A program made the position numbers and the translations under genes. Below the pieces are notes generated by a model. The model was not told the origin of the DNA and did no database searches. It was given only the letters and a program-made list of their open reading frames with translations. This document shows positions 1 through 9,487 of a stretch of 64,000 nucleotides of DNA, in pieces; the first letter of the stretch is position 1, and each line of letters opens with the position of its first letter. Source of the stretch: JAXGYV01 sp040772045. Its GTDB lineage: Bacteria > Actinomycetota > Thermoleophilia > UBA2241. The stretch lies in NCBI GenBank assembly GCA_040772045.1, contig JAXGYV010000002.1, positions 62,001 through 126,000 on the forward strand, read 5' to 3'.

Positions 1-489
1 GCGCTTGCTCACGCGTCCCGAGCTGGTGATGAGCACCACCATGACCAGGTGTGACTGGAGGAGCAGGACCTCGATATGGCGCAGCGTGGTGGCCGCCAGA
101 GACGGAGACGAGACCACGGCGAGCATGGCCGTGACGCGCGAGAGAGCCTCCGCCGTGTCGCGCAGCGCCTCGTCGATCTCGCTGCGCGCGCGGGCGCGCT
201 CCAGCGAGTGCGGCGTGGCACGGGCCGCCACCTGCTCGCGGCGCTCGCCCATGAGGCTGTCTACGTAGTACCGGTACCCGCGATCGGTGGGCACGCGGCC
301 GGCCGAGGTGTGCGGATGGGCCAGCAGCCCGTGCTCCTCGAGCTGGGCGAAGATGCCGCGGATGGTCGACGACGCCACCCCAAACTCCCCGGTCTCGCTA
401 AGGTGTTTGGAGCCGACGGGGGAGCCCGAGGCGATGTACTCCTCGACCACCGCGCGCAGGACCTGTTCCTGTCTAGGCTTCAGCGGCAC
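1..489 (-). CDS. hrcA: Heat-inducible transcription repressor HrcA (3' end cut by window edge)
   Basis: HrcA represses chaperone operons by binding the CIRCE inverted repeat, with GroEL tuning its activity (known of the family). Reading the minus strand from a GTG at 489 gives an open frame to the window edge (163 codons). It begins MPLKPRQEQVLRAVVEEYIA and has the N-terminal winged-helix segment with SETGEFGVASSTIRGIFAQL and TSAGRVPTDRGYRYYVD, both typical of HrcA. An AAGGG ribosome binding site lies six bases before the GTG. The start overlaps the end of hemW by 10 bp, so lepA-hemW-hrcA reads as one operon, probably continuing into grpE/dnaK/dnaJ outside the window. The C-terminal part is missing only because the window ends. 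Confidence 0.93.
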   Translation of the reverse strand, partial: MPLKPRQEQVLRAVVEEYIASGSPVGSKHLSETGEFGVASSTIRGIFAQLEEHGLLAHPHTSAGRVPTDRGYRYYVDSLMGERREQVAARATPHSLERARARSEIDEALRDTAEALSRVTAMLAVVSSPSLAATTLRHIEVLLLQSHLVMVVLITSSGRVSKR

Positions 490-1724
490 GTGGTTCCCTT
501 GACGTACGAATCGCGAAAGAGGCGCACGCACACGGCGTTTGCCACCATGCGCCCTTTTCGTGTTATCCAAAGTGTACCACCCGCCTCGCCCACCAAACCA
601 GCGCGGACCAGCGAGGGGACGGCCGCTCGCTCGAGCACAGGAGCCACCTCCGTAAGTGGCACGCGCGCGCCAGTGCGCGCCGCCAGCAGCAAGCGCTCGC
701 GCGCGCGTACTGGAGCGGAGAGCACCTCTTCTTCCCTGGGCGGCGCACCCGCGGACGTGCCGCCGACCGGCCACGCCAGCACCCGCAGGTACTGCTCCAC
801 GTCGGGCAGGTTGCGGCGGCGGTGCTCGCCGAGCGTGCTCACCGCCGCCGGCCCCAGCCCCACGTACTGCTCCCCGCGCCACACGGCGCTGTTGTGCCGG
901 CACTGCCGGCCGGCCAGCGCGTAGTTGCTGACTTCGTACCAGCGATAGCCGGCACGCTCCAGCCTGCGTACGATAGCGCGCTGCATCTCGGCCGCCCGAT
1001 CCGCGGCGCCCTCTCCGTCGTCGCCGCGCTCGGTTGACCGCGCTCCGCGCTCCACGTCGCCGTCCGCCAGCCGCGTCGCGAGCGGCGTGCCGGGTTCCAC
1101 ACTCAGCTCGTACCACGACACGTGCTCCGGGCGCAGGTGGCACACCACGGCCAGGTCTCGGGCGAGCGCGGCCATGTCTTGCGCCGGAATGCCATAGATG
1201 AGATCCACTCCGCAGTTGGCGCAGCCAGCCTCGCGCAGCAGCGCCATGGCCGCCAGCGGATCGGCGACGGTGGACCTCCCCAGCGTCCGGCGCAGATCGC
1301 GATCGAAGCTCTGCACGCCGAGCGACACGCGCAGGCCGCGCCCGGCCGCCCACGCCGCGTACGCCGAATCCACATCCTCCGGGTTGGTCTCTACCGTCAC
1401 CTCGGCGGCTGGCGTAAGGAGCGGCTCGAGCGCACGGAGCAGCCGCTCGAGCCGCGGCACGCCCAGCAAGCTCGGCGTGCCGCCGCCGAGGAACACCGTC
1501 CGCAGGCGGCGCAGGCCGAGCCGCTGACGCTCCAACTCGAGCTCGGCGAGCAGGGCATCCAGGTAGCGGTCGAGGAGCTGCGCGCCCGCGGCCGCGCCGG
1601 GGTCCACGGCGAGCGAGAAGAAGTCGCAGTAGTCACATCGTCCACGGCAGAACGGCACGTGCACGTACAGGTGGTGCACCGATCGGGTAGGCGGCCGGCT
1701 CGCCGGCGCCACCGGCCCCCCCAT
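480..1724 (-). CDS. hemW: Radical SAM heme chaperone HemW
   Basis: HemW is a cytoplasmic radical SAM protein related to oxygen-independent coproporphyrinogen oxidase but acting as a heme chaperone. The N-terminus has HVPFCRGRCDYCDFFS with the CX3CX2C cluster ligands at about C26, C30 and C33, followed by GGGTPSLL and SLGVQSFD; the C-terminal HemW domain runs to the end. Length (414 aa) is normal. I start at the ATG at 1724, whose A is shared with the lepA TGA stop (TGATG coupling); a TTG one codon upstream is possible. It lies between lepA and hrcA, a very common order in Gram-positive bacteria. Older annotations may call it HemN, but the short N-terminus and context favour HemW. Confidence 0.94.
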   Translation of the reverse strand: MGGPVAPASRPPTRSVHHLYVHVPFCRGRCDYCDFFSLAVDPGAAAGAQLLDRYLDALLAELELERQRLGLRRLRTVFLGGGTPSLLGVPRLERLLRALEPLLTPAAEVTVETNPEDVDSAYAAWAAGRGLRVSLGVQSFDRDLRRTLGRSTVADPLAAMALLREAGCANCGVDLIYGIPAQDMAALARDLAVVCHLRPEHVSWYELSVEPGTPLATRLADGDVERGARSTERGDDGEGAADRAAEMQRAIVRRLERAGYRWYEVSNYALAGRQCRHNSAVWRGEQYVGLGPAAVSTLGEHRRRNLPDVEQYLRVLAWPVGGTSAGAPPREEEVLSAPVRARERLLLAARTGARVPLTEVAPVLERAAVPSLVRAGLVGEAGGTLWITRKGRMVANAVCVRLFRDSYVKGTTCR

Positions 1725-3544
1725 CAATGATCCTTAGCCTCGGGCTCCAGTTCGAGCACCGCCAGGAACGCCTCTTGCGGCACCTCCACTACGCCAAGCT
1801 GTTTCATCCGCCGCTTGCCCTCTTTCTGCTTCTCCAGCAGCTTGCGCTTGCGGGTGATGTCGCCGCCGTAGCACTTGGCGAGCACGTCTTTGCGCTTGGC
1901 CTTGATGGTCTCGCGCGCCACGACCTGGTTACCGATAGTCGCCTGCACCGCTACTTCGAAGAGTTGACGGGGGATCTTCTGGCGTAGCTTCTCCGCCAGC
2001 GCCTTGCCGCGCGCATGAGCGCGTTCGCGCGGCACGATCAGCGAGAGCGCGTCCACCGGCTCGCCGGCGAGCAGGATGTCCAACTTGACCAGATCGCTCT
2101 GCCGGTAGCCGTGAAACTCGTAGTCGAGCGAGGCATAGCCGCGCGAGCGGCTCTTGAGCTGGTCGAAGAAGTCCAGCACGATCTCGCCCAGCGGCAGCCG
2201 GTAGTGCATCTCGACCCGCTCGGGCGACAGGTACTTCATATCCACGAACTCCGCCCGGCGCCCCTGGCAGAGCTCCATCATGGCGCCCACGAACTCCGAG
2301 GGCACGATGATGCTGGCCGCCACGTAGGGCTCCTCAACGTGTTCCAGCTTGCCAGCCGGTGGCATCTGCGCCGGATTGCGCACCTCGACTACGTCGCCGT
2401 TGGTCAGGTAGGCGTGGTACTCGACGTTGGGCGTGGTCGCCAGGAGGTCTAGATCGTACTCGCGCTCCAGACGCTCCCGCACGATGTCCATGTGCAGCAG
2501 GCCGAGGAAACCGCAGCGAAAGCCGAAGCCCAGCGCCTGCGAGCTCTCTGGCTCGTAGCTCAGCGCGGCATCGTTGAGCTTCAGCTTGTCCAGCGCGTCG
2601 CGCAATTCGGAGAACCTGTGCTCTTCCAGCGGGAAGAGACCACAGAACACCATGGGATGGACGACCTTGTACCCATGCAGCGGCTCGGCGGCGCGCTGGC
2701 GCTGGCTGACCACGGTGTCGCCGACGCGCACCTGGGCTACATCCTTCACGCCGGTGATGATGTACCCCACCTCGCCGGTGTACAGAGTCTCCGCGGGCAC
2801 CATGTCTGGGCCGAAGTAGCCGAGCTCTTCGATCTCGGCCCGCTGGCTGGTGCCCATCATCTCGATCAGCTGCCGCCGGGAGAACGAGCCGTCGACCACG
2901 CGCACGTAAGCGACCACGCCGCGGTACTGGTCGTACTGGGAGTCGAAGATGAGCGCGCGCGGGGCGCCGTCGACCTCGCCCACCGGCGGCGGCACGCGCG
3001 CCACGACGGCCTCGAGCACCTCGACAACGCCAACGCCCGTCTTCGCCGAGAGGGTGATGATCTCGTCGCTCGTGGCCCCGGTGAGCTCGTGCACCTCCAG
3101 CTCGGCCTCGGCTACATCCGCGGCCGGCAGGTCGATCTTGTTGAGCACTGGGATCAGCTCCAGATCGTTCTCTACGGCGAGGTAAGCGTTGGCCACGGTC
3201 TGCGCCTCTACCCCCTGCGTAGCATCGACCACCAGCACCGCGCCCTCGCAGGCCGCCAAGCTGCGCGATACCTCGTAGCTGAAGTCCACGTGGCCAGGGG
3301 TGTCGATCAGATTGAGCTGGTAGAGCTGGCCATCCTGAGCGGTATACATGATCCGCACCGCCTGGGCCTTGATGGTGATGCCCCGCTCGCGCTCCAGGTC
3401 CATGCGGTCCAGGAGCTGTTCCTTCATGTCGCGCTGGCTCACCGTGCCGGTGAGCTCCAGGATGCGGTCGGCCAGCGTGCTCTTGCCGTGGTCGATGTGC
3501 GCGACGATGCTGAAATTGCGGATGTGATCCAGAGAAACGGTCAT
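1724..3544 (-). CDS. lepA: Elongation factor 4 (LepA), ribosome-associated GTPase
   Basis: LepA/EF4 is a translational GTPase that binds ribosomes and affects initiation, back-translocation and assembly. The 606-residue length matches the family. The G1 motif AHIDHGKST lies at residues 15-23, followed by the switch region with RERGITIKAQ, DTPGHVDF and NKIDLP. The LepA-specific C-terminal domain ends with YGGDITRKRKLLEKQKEGK, a near-invariant signature. It is the first gene of a minus-strand operon with hemW and hrcA. Upstream lies a 43 bp gap to the MFS gene, which is transcribed in the same direction. Identification is secure. Confidence 0.97.
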   Translation of the reverse strand: MTVSLDHIRNFSIVAHIDHGKSTLADRILELTGTVSQRDMKEQLLDRMDLERERGITIKAQAVRIMYTAQDGQLYQLNLIDTPGHVDFSYEVSRSLAACEGAVLVVDATQGVEAQTVANAYLAVENDLELIPVLNKIDLPAADVAEAELEVHELTGATSDEIITLSAKTGVGVVEVLEAVVARVPPPVGEVDGAPRALIFDSQYDQYRGVVAYVRVVDGSFSRRQLIEMMGTSQRAEIEELGYFGPDMVPAETLYTGEVGYIITGVKDVAQVRVGDTVVSQRQRAAEPLHGYKVVHPMVFCGLFPLEEHRFSELRDALDKLKLNDAALSYEPESSQALGFGFRCGFLGLLHMDIVRERLEREYDLDLLATTPNVEYHAYLTNGDVVEVRNPAQMPPAGKLEHVEEPYVAASIIVPSEFVGAMMELCQGRRAEFVDMKYLSPERVEMHYRLPLGEIVLDFFDQLKSRSRGYASLDYEFHGYRQSDLVKLDILLAGEPVDALSLIVPRERAHARGKALAEKLRQKIPRQLFEVAVQATIGNQVVARETIKAKRKDVLAKCYGGDITRKRKLLEKQKEGKRRMKQLGVVEVPQEAFLAVLELEPEAKDH

Positions 3545-3587
3545 GGCAGGCGTCTAGGGTAGCACGTGCCGCGTTCTCTCGACCGCG

Positions 3588-4820
3588 TCAGCGTCCGGTG
3601 GCGGCGCGCAGGCTCCAGGCCGCGTTCATGGGGCAGGCCAGCGGCCTGGGCAACGTGAATGCCAGCGCCGCCGCGAGCAGCGGCAACACGGCTACGGTGT
3701 AGATCACCGCAGTGGTGCCGGCGGCATCGCCCAGCATGCCCAGCAGCAACCCGGCGAGGCCGCCGAAGCCCACGCTGGCGCCCACCAGAACCCCCGCGGC
3801 CAGTCCGATGCGGCTGGCCAGGTACTCCTGCGCCATCACGATGGCCGTGCTGAGGTTGGCGTCCACCGCCAGGCCGATGAGCACCATCAGCGGCATGAGC
3901 GCCACGTAGCCCAGGTGCGGCACGAGCGCGATGGCCGGCGCCAGCACAACCATCGGCAGCACCAGCACTACCCGGCGCCCGTACCGGTCGGCAGCGCGGC
4001 CACCGAGCAACGTGCCCAGGGCGGCGGCGGCCAGCAAAACCGTGGAGGTTACGTTGCTGGCGCCGGGGCTCACGCCGCGCAAAGAGACCAGGAGCAGTGG
4101 CACGAAGGCAAACAGACCCGTGAGGACCGCGCTCTGGATGCCGTAGAGGAGCACCAGTCGGCTAAAGGGACCCCATTCGTCGCGGCGAGCGAGGTGATCG
4201 GCGGCGGCAAGTTCCGCCTGCTCCGCTTCCCGCACCTGCAGCTCCGGCGGCCGCAGGTGCCGCGTGGACACCAGCACCACGGCGGCGGCGGCCAGAGGGA
4301 TGAGCTCCAGCAACAAGGTACCGCGCAGGCCGAACGGCACGACCACGGCGGCCACCAGGGGCGGACCGAGAGCGAAGCCCACGCTGCCGCCCACCGAGAA
4401 CACACCCATACCCGAGGCCACGTTGCCGCCGGCGGCCGAACGAGCCCAGCGCGCGCCCTCCGGGTGGAAAGCGGCCACACCCATGCTGCCGCACGCTACG
4501 GCGACCAGCGCCAGCGGGTAGCTATCGATGAAACCGAGGAGGCCGACGCCACTGCCGCCCACTACCAATCCAACGGGCATGAGCCACCGGGCGCCGGTAC
4601 GGTCGCCATGCGCCCCAAAGACGGGCTGCAGCACAGAGCCGCCGATGCTGGCCGCCAGTACGAACGCGCCGACTGCCGACAGCGAGTAGCCCCGCAGCAC
4701 GACCAAGAAGGGCAGCAGAGCGGCCACGGAACTCTGCGCCAGATCAGAACAGCAGTGCGCGAACGCCAGGCTGAGGATGGCGCCGCGCGAGCCGGACTTC
4801 TCTGCGCGCAGCTTGTCCAT
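3588..4820 (-). CDS. MFS transporter, fosmidomycin-resistance (Fsr)-like family
   Basis: A 410-residue integral membrane protein with about 12 hydrophobic segments. N-terminal features such as LAFAHCCSDLAQSSVAALLP, a GDRTGARWLM loop between helices 2 and 3, and AAFHPEGARWA are typical of the Fsr-like branch of the major facilitator superfamily. A second GGRAADRYGRR loop begins the C-terminal half, consistent with two six-helix bundles. The open frame extends upstream to 5081, but that stretch lies in murJ and is not membrane-like. The ATG at 4820 has GGAG about nine bases before it and starts just ahead of helix 1. It follows murJ by 59 bp on the same strand. Substrate is unknown; drug or metabolite export is an inference from the family. 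Confidence 0.82.
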   Translation of the reverse strand: MDKLRAEKSGSRGAILSLAFAHCCSDLAQSSVAALLPFLVVLRGYSLSAVGAFVLAASIGGSVLQPVFGAHGDRTGARWLMPVGLVVGGSGVGLLGFIDSYPLALVAVACGSMGVAAFHPEGARWARSAAGGNVASGMGVFSVGGSVGFALGPPLVAAVVVPFGLRGTLLLELIPLAAAAVVLVSTRHLRPPELQVREAEQAELAAADHLARRDEWGPFSRLVLLYGIQSAVLTGLFAFVPLLLVSLRGVSPGASNVTSTVLLAAAALGTLLGGRAADRYGRRVVLVLPMVVLAPAIALVPHLGYVALMPLMVLIGLAVDANLSTAIVMAQEYLASRIGLAAGVLVGASVGFGGLAGLLLGMLGDAAGTTAVIYTVAVLPLLAAALAFTLPRPLACPMNAAWSLRAATGR

Positions 4821-4879
4821 CACATCATGCTCCGCCCCACCAGACACCGCACATCCGTCACATCCCGTGCACCGCACCG

Positions 4880-6475
4880 CTACATCGCCTCCGAAGGTGG
4901 ATCCTGAAGAGGAGCCGCCCTGCTGCGTCGCCTGACCAAGGAACGCAGCAGACTGAGCTCCTCCAAACGGAACAATCGTGCCACGCCCAGGTACGCCACG
5001 CCACCCAAGAACACGATCAGCCCAACGACGACGAGCTGCTCCAGGAGACCGCGATCGAAGAAGCCTTCGAGCAGCCGCCACAGGCCGTAGCTCACGCCGC
5101 CGAGCGCGGCGGAGGCCACCGCCATCTTGCCCAGCGCCACGCCGATGGCGCGACCCGCCATACCGTGGATCTGGCGGCGCATCAGGAATACCAGGGCGAG
5201 GAAGTTCCAGGTGGCCACAACGGCCGTGGCCAGGGTGATGCCCTTAACCCCCAGCGGCCGGTACAGCAGCCAGTCGAGGAGCGCATTCAGACCGAGATTC
5301 ACAAAGCTGACCCACATGGGGAGCCACGGCCGCTGTAGTGCTTGGAAGCCACGGTTGAGGATGATGTTGCCGTTGGCGAACGCCATCCCCAGCGAGAAGA
5401 AGGCGAGGGCGGGCGCCACCGTGGCCGTGGCCTGAGCCGTGAACACGCCGTGCTCGTAGATGAGACGGACAAAGGCCTCGGGCAAGGCGACGAACCACAG
5501 TGCGAACGGCAGGGTGATAAAGAACACCTGGCGCACCCCGGTGGCCAGCGTCTGGCGAAAGCCCTCCACGTCGTCTAAGGCGGCGAACCGCGACATCTGC
5601 GTGAACAGAACCGTACCGATGGCGATGGCGAACACGCCCTGCGGCAGTTGGTAAACGCGGAAGGAGTAGTAGATGGCAGATGGAGCTCCGGCGCCGACGA
5701 GCGCGGCGAAGTACTGGCTCACCAGCGCGTTGAGATTGAGGATACCGAGCGCGGTGGTCACTGGGATCATCATCAGGAGCGTCTGCTTTACCGCCGGATC
5801 GCGCAGGCAGAGCGAGAAGCGGTAGCGGTACTCCAGCTTGCGCAGTGGGATCAGCAGCAGCCCGAGTTCCGCCACTGTGCCCACGACGTTACCCCACACG
5901 AGGGCCCAAATGCCCCAGCGCGGCGCCAGCGCGAGCAGGAACACGATGATCACCACGTTCCAGACGATGGAGATGACGGCCGGCATGGTGAAGCGCTCAT
6001 GGGCGTACAAGACGCCGATGATCACCCCGGCGGTACAGAGCAACACCACCGTGGGCATCACGGCGTCGACCATGAGCACCATGAGGTGTTGTTGACCGTA
6101 CTGGGCGATAAAGTCGCCGTAGACCAGCTTGATCAGGAACGGCGCCGCGGCGATGAAGATGATGACGATGGCGCCGATGGCGATGGCGATCAGGCTGAGG
6201 AGCGTGTTGGCCAGGCGGTAGGCACGCTCCTTCTCGTTTTTGAGCAGCAGCCGCGTGAACACCGGCACGAAGGCGGCGCTGATGGCGGCATCGGCCAGCA
6301 GCGACCGCACCAGGTTGGGGAAGATGGCGATGTTCGCGTAGGCGTCGAATGCCAGGCCATCGCCGTAGTAGTAGCCGGTGAGCATCTCGCGTACCAGGCC
6401 GATGACCCGGGAGATGGCCGTAGCTGCCGCGACACTGGCAGCCGCCCAGGCGAGTCTCTTGGCGCGATCGGTCAT
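4880..6475 (-). CDS. murJ: Lipid II flippase MurJ (MviN family)
   Basis: A 531-residue polytopic membrane protein of the MOP superfamily. The start AAATAISRVIGLVREML and the following FPNLVRSLLADAAISAAFVP are characteristic of MurJ, which moves lipid II across the cytoplasmic membrane. About 14 hydrophobic segments can be counted, normal for the family. It is not in the division cluster further along the window but supplies the missing flipping step between MurG and FtsW/PbpB. It is followed by the MFS transporter on the same strand. The upstream 165 bp contain only a GC-rich stretch with a CG dinucleotide run near 6490-6505 and a weak TAGACT hexamer on the minus strand; no convincing promoter was found. 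Confidence 0.93.
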   Translation of the reverse strand: MTDRAKRLAWAAASVAAATAISRVIGLVREMLTGYYYGDGLAFDAYANIAIFPNLVRSLLADAAISAAFVPVFTRLLLKNEKERAYRLANTLLSLIAIAIGAIVIIFIAAAPFLIKLVYGDFIAQYGQQHLMVLMVDAVMPTVVLLCTAGVIIGVLYAHERFTMPAVISIVWNVVIIVFLLALAPRWGIWALVWGNVVGTVAELGLLLIPLRKLEYRYRFSLCLRDPAVKQTLLMMIPVTTALGILNLNALVSQYFAALVGAGAPSAIYYSFRVYQLPQGVFAIAIGTVLFTQMSRFAALDDVEGFRQTLATGVRQVFFITLPFALWFVALPEAFVRLIYEHGVFTAQATATVAPALAFFSLGMAFANGNIILNRGFQALQRPWLPMWVSFVNLGLNALLDWLLYRPLGVKGITLATAVVATWNFLALVFLMRRQIHGMAGRAIGVALGKMAVASAALGGVSYGLWRLLEGFFDRGLLEQLVVVGLIVFLGGVAYLGVARLFRLEELSLLRSLVRRRSRAAPLQDPPSEAM

Positions 6476-6639
6476 GGTGTGGAATTCGGCGGCGCGCGCG
6501 CGCGACCTTGGCGGCGCGGTCGCGGCGCAGTCTACCAGACGCTGGCCGGAGCCGCGGCAGGGCCCCTCTGAGGTTCCTCCGGGGCGGGGCCACGGCCCAC
6601 GAAGCGGCGCCGCCTCAGCATCACCGACTCGCGCGGCCC

Positions 6640-6906
6640 CTACTCCTCAGGAGCGGCGAGACGTGGTTTGGCGCACAGCGAACAGAACTCCGCGCGCCCT
6701 GAGTTCAGGGCACCGCACGAAGGGCAGTGCCACGGCTCGGCATCGGCCTGCCTCGCCGGTCGCTCTGCGCCATCCTGGCCGGGTTGCGGTGGCGCCTTGG
6801 CGCGTCGCTTGCGCGACGCGGCCGCGTCCTTCACGACATCCGTCAGCACAGACGCTCCCACAATGAGTCCGTCGATGATGAGATTCTCCGGGTCGTCCAT
6901 AGTCAT
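6640..6906 (-). CDS. Small zinc-ribbon protein
   Basis: An 88-residue soluble protein. The C-terminal third contains HCPSCGALNSGRAEFCSLC, a CX2C...CX2C zinc ribbon of the type in many small adaptor or regulatory proteins. The N-terminal part is an acidic/hydrophobic segment (residues 5-25) followed by a basic linker SRKRRAK. The ATG at 6906 has AGGAG eight bases upstream, so the start is well supported. It is the last gene of the minus-strand accessory block. A TATAGT hexamer about 50 bp upstream suggests its own promoter. No specific function can be assigned. Confidence 0.72.
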   Translation of the reverse strand: MTMDDPENLIIDGLIVGASVLTDVVKDAAASRKRRAKAPPQPGQDGAERPARQADAEPWHCPSCGALNSGRAEFCSLCAKPRLAAPEE

Positions 6907-6956
6907 CGCGCGCGCTCCTGATCGCAGTTCACCGTGCCGGCGCTCATCTCAGGCAT

Positions 6957-6962
6957 ACTATA
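6957..6962 (-). promoter_or_regulatory. Possible -10 element for the zinc-ribbon gene
   Basis: The minus strand reads TATAGT here, five of six matches to the TATAAT consensus, about 50 bp before the ATG at 6906. No convincing -35 hexamer lies 16-18 bp upstream, so this is a tentative assignment. Confidence 0.3.
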
Positions 6963-7171
6963 GTCTTCGGGCAAGATTTTGGTGAGTCGATCTGCCACAG
7001 GATCGGCTTGAGGTCACGGCTGGCGCAGGGTCTCAACCCACGTCCAGCCTGTACAGCCCCCGACTCCGAGGCCGGGGCGTCGTGCCTCGAAGCTCGCTCG
7101 AGTTACGAACGCCGGCCCGGCGACAGTCGCTCAGGGCTCCGTCAGATGAGGCAAACGCCAGGATGTCTCTG

Positions 7172-7903
7172 TCAACCAGTCTGTGCGCTACTGAGGACAT
7201 ACCCACGCTGCGTTGGGTATTCGATCTCGTACGGTCTCCTCACCGTAGTCTCCAAGACGCAGAACCCCGCGTTCTCCAGGGCGCAGGCGACTTCCTCCGG
7301 CTCAAAGAGCGTGCAGTCGAAGTGGCTATCCGATCCCCATACATCGTCCACGTGCAGCTCGCCACAGCCCTTGTGAAACGCCAACAGCAGAAGCCCTCCC
7401 GGCAAGAGGGAGCGATGCATCGTTCGTAACGCGTGTGGTAGCACGAGGCGCTGGAGATGAATGATGGAGTAGAAGGCGACGATGCCGGCCAGCGAGGCGG
7501 TCTCGACCTCCAGATTCAGCATGTCCCCGACACGAACGTCGAGGGACGGGTAGCGGCGCCTCGCCTCAGCGACCATCCGCGGCGACAGATCGATCCCCAT
7601 CACCGGTGTTCGCAGGGACTGCAGGTAGGCCGCCACATGTCCAGGACCGCAGCCGAGATCGCACACGATCCCCTCGGGAGCAGTATGCGCGAACCGCCGC
7701 AGAAGGGCTCGGTCGAACGGCTTGTGGACGAGCTCGTCGCAGGAGCGACTGGCGTACTCACACGCCAGCCGATCATAGACCTCGACCAGTCCTTCAGCCT
7801 GCCCGGTGGCCCGGCGTTCCGCCATCGTCAGACTGACGCTGTCATCGTTCACGAGACATCCCAGCGGATCCTCCGAGACGTCTCGCCACGGCTCTTCCAC
7901 CAC
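7172..7903 (-). CDS. Class I SAM-dependent methyltransferase
   Basis: The protein has a Rossmann-like methyltransferase core: motif I VCDLGCGPGHVAAYL at about residues 80-94, the acidic motif II end GIDLSPRMV, and a motif IV-like region IVAFYSIIHL followed by LLPGGLLLLAFH. This matches the Methyltransf_11/25 group, which methylates small molecules or proteins. The 243-residue version uses a GTG at 7903; an ATG at 7825 (217 aa) would still include the whole domain, and neither has a strong ribosome binding site. It starts 6 bp after the stop of the membrane protein upstream, suggesting co-transcription. The substrate cannot be inferred. Confidence 0.8.
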   Translation of the reverse strand: MVEEPWRDVSEDPLGCLVNDDSVSLTMAERRATGQAEGLVEVYDRLACEYASRSCDELVHKPFDRALLRRFAHTAPEGIVCDLGCGPGHVAAYLQSLRTPVMGIDLSPRMVAEARRRYPSLDVRVGDMLNLEVETASLAGIVAFYSIIHLQRLVLPHALRTMHRSLLPGGLLLLAFHKGCGELHVDDVWGSDSHFDCTLFEPEEVACALENAGFCVLETTVRRPYEIEYPTQRGYVLSSAQTG

Positions 7904-7909
7904 GGCCGC

Positions 7910-8407
7910 TCATCGTGGCCACTCCGGCAGCAGCGCCAGGTAGTCGGGATGAACGCCGGCGATCCAGACATAACTGTGCTCCATGCGCGTCGCCCAGATC
8001 AGTCGACCACGCGGGAAAAAGACAAGGGCGGAAAGCGCCACGAGCGCGGCGACGAGCCACCACAGGAGAGACACGCCGGCAACCGCCAGAAAACAGGAGA
8101 CTCCACCAGCCAGCAGCAGCATCCACAGAACACGGCGAGCGCGGCGGGCGGAGGTGAGCGCGTCGTGGATGACACCAACGCGAACGATGACTGATGTGCT
8201 CACGAAATGGGCCACGATGAAGTAGACGATGACGTTGACGAGCAGCACGATATAGAGAGCAGGATGATGCCACCGCAAGCGAATGTCGGCCCACTCGCCA
8301 TCGGCAGGCCGGCCGGTCTTCACGCAGCGGTCGGGTAGCTCCGCATCCGCACTCACGACCATGCGATTGCCGCAGCGCCACACGCCACGGACCACATCCG
8401 GTCCCAT
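7910..8407 (-). CDS. Membrane protein with cysteine-containing N-terminal segment, unknown function
   Basis: A 165-residue protein. The N-terminus has VWRCGNRMVVSADAELPDRC, resembling small bacterial membrane proteins where an exposed two-cysteine motif precedes the helices. Hydrophobic segments follow at about residues 51-70 (YIVLLVNVIVYFIVAHF) and 95-133, and the C-terminus is soluble (YVWIAGVHPDYLALLPEWPR). I chose the ATG at 8407 because AGGTG lies six bases before it; a GTG at 8422 is also open. The gene sits between the SUFU-type gene and the methyltransferase, all on the minus strand and closely spaced. Function unknown; a transport or envelope role would be guesswork. Confidence 0.62.
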   Translation of the reverse strand: MGPDVVRGVWRCGNRMVVSADAELPDRCVKTGRPADGEWADIRLRWHHPALYIVLLVNVIVYFIVAHFVSTSVIVRVGVIHDALTSARRARRVLWMLLLAGGVSCFLAVAGVSLLWWLVAALVALSALVFFPRGRLIWATRMEHSYVWIAGVHPDYLALLPEWPR

Positions 8408-8531
8408 CCGTTCACCTATCACTGGAGCTGCTCCACCCTCGCCGAGCGCGTGACACGCGGACTACGAGCAGGACGGCCGCCCAGCGAGGGCTGGCTTGCC
8501 ACACAACGCGCCCTCCGTCTGACACCGCTGG

Positions 8532-9273
8532 TCAGGTACCGCGCCCGAAGAGCCGCTTGCGCCCGGAGCGGCACACGTTCGGTCGTTGCGGATCGATGAC
8601 ATCGCCAACACCCGCCCTCTCGAAACGGTCGAGGAGGGCGTCGCTGCCGGCCTTGAGCTTGTACTCCATCTCCTCGCGATACAGCGGGATGAGGACGAAG
8701 AAGGCGATCCGCCGGCCATCGGGCGCGTCGAGAATAGTGAAGTCGTCCGGCAGGCTGATAGCGGGCAGCAGGTAGGCGCAGCAGAGCTTCGTGGAAGGCG
8801 CGAAGCACTCGGGCGGGTTTCCGTTCGGCACCGTGTGCTCGGCCCACAGCCACGTGCTGTACTCGTGTGGCAGGCGAGCCAGGAACTTCAGCTGGCGCAG
8901 TGGCCAGTAGTTGTCCTCGTCCTCGAACGCCTCCCGCGAGAGCGGCCAACTGGGCGGCAGCAGGGCGACGAGCTCGGCGTGCGAGCACGAGGAGGCCTCT
9001 TCCGGCGGCGTCATCGGCAGGTCGCTCATGCCACTCGTAACCAGTGTGTGGAAGGGCCGCGGGCGACGGCTCGACGTGGTGGATGTCGACGTGCACCATG
9101 TCGGAGACCCCCTCGTGGAAGACCATATCCACCGGCCCGACATGCCGCTCGATGTGACCGTCGATGAGATCGACGGACGGCTGCGTGTTGGGAAGGAGGC
9201 CGAAGGGGCGCTCTCGGGACTCGTGCCGCAGCATCCGCGAACCGCCGGCGCTCACTGGACTATCGGAATCCAT
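8532..9273 (-). pseudogene. SUFU (suppressor of fused) domain protein, frameshifted
   Basis: Two overlapping frames on the minus strand together encode one SUFU-family protein. Frame one starts at the ATG at 9273, with an AGGGGAGAG ribosome binding site, and runs through HIERHVGPVDMVFHE and VHVDIHHVEPSP. The family then expects a 'P(E/A)RPF.TLVTSGMS' stretch, which is found in the next frame as RPFHTLVTSGMSDLPM. That frame continues to a normal C-terminus ending near VIDPQRPNVC and stops at 8532. The switch is at about 9055-9063, beside CCCGCGGCCC, and equals one extra or two missing bases. Bacterial SUFU proteins often serve as immunity proteins in polymorphic toxin systems (family knowledge). 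It may be a real pseudogene or a sequencing error. Confidence 0.72.
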
Positions 9274-9487
9274 GAGACGCTCTCCCCTCCCCCACGCGTC
9301 GAACGTCCGGCGCCCTGACCACCCACGACTCCGCGTGTGGCACAGAGCGGCGCGTCAGCACTCGCTGAGTGCCGACGTGGCCGGTCACTGTCCTTCAGTG
9401 CACGCCCGGAGGCAGACTACTCGACTCCGCGGTGGCCTGCAACGATCCTCGTCGTCTCCAGGCGGCGACGTTAGTCCCGTGCCGTCC

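Noticed and set aside
2492..3562. 356-residue plus-strand open frame
   Set aside because: Antisense to lepA; artefact of codon usage.
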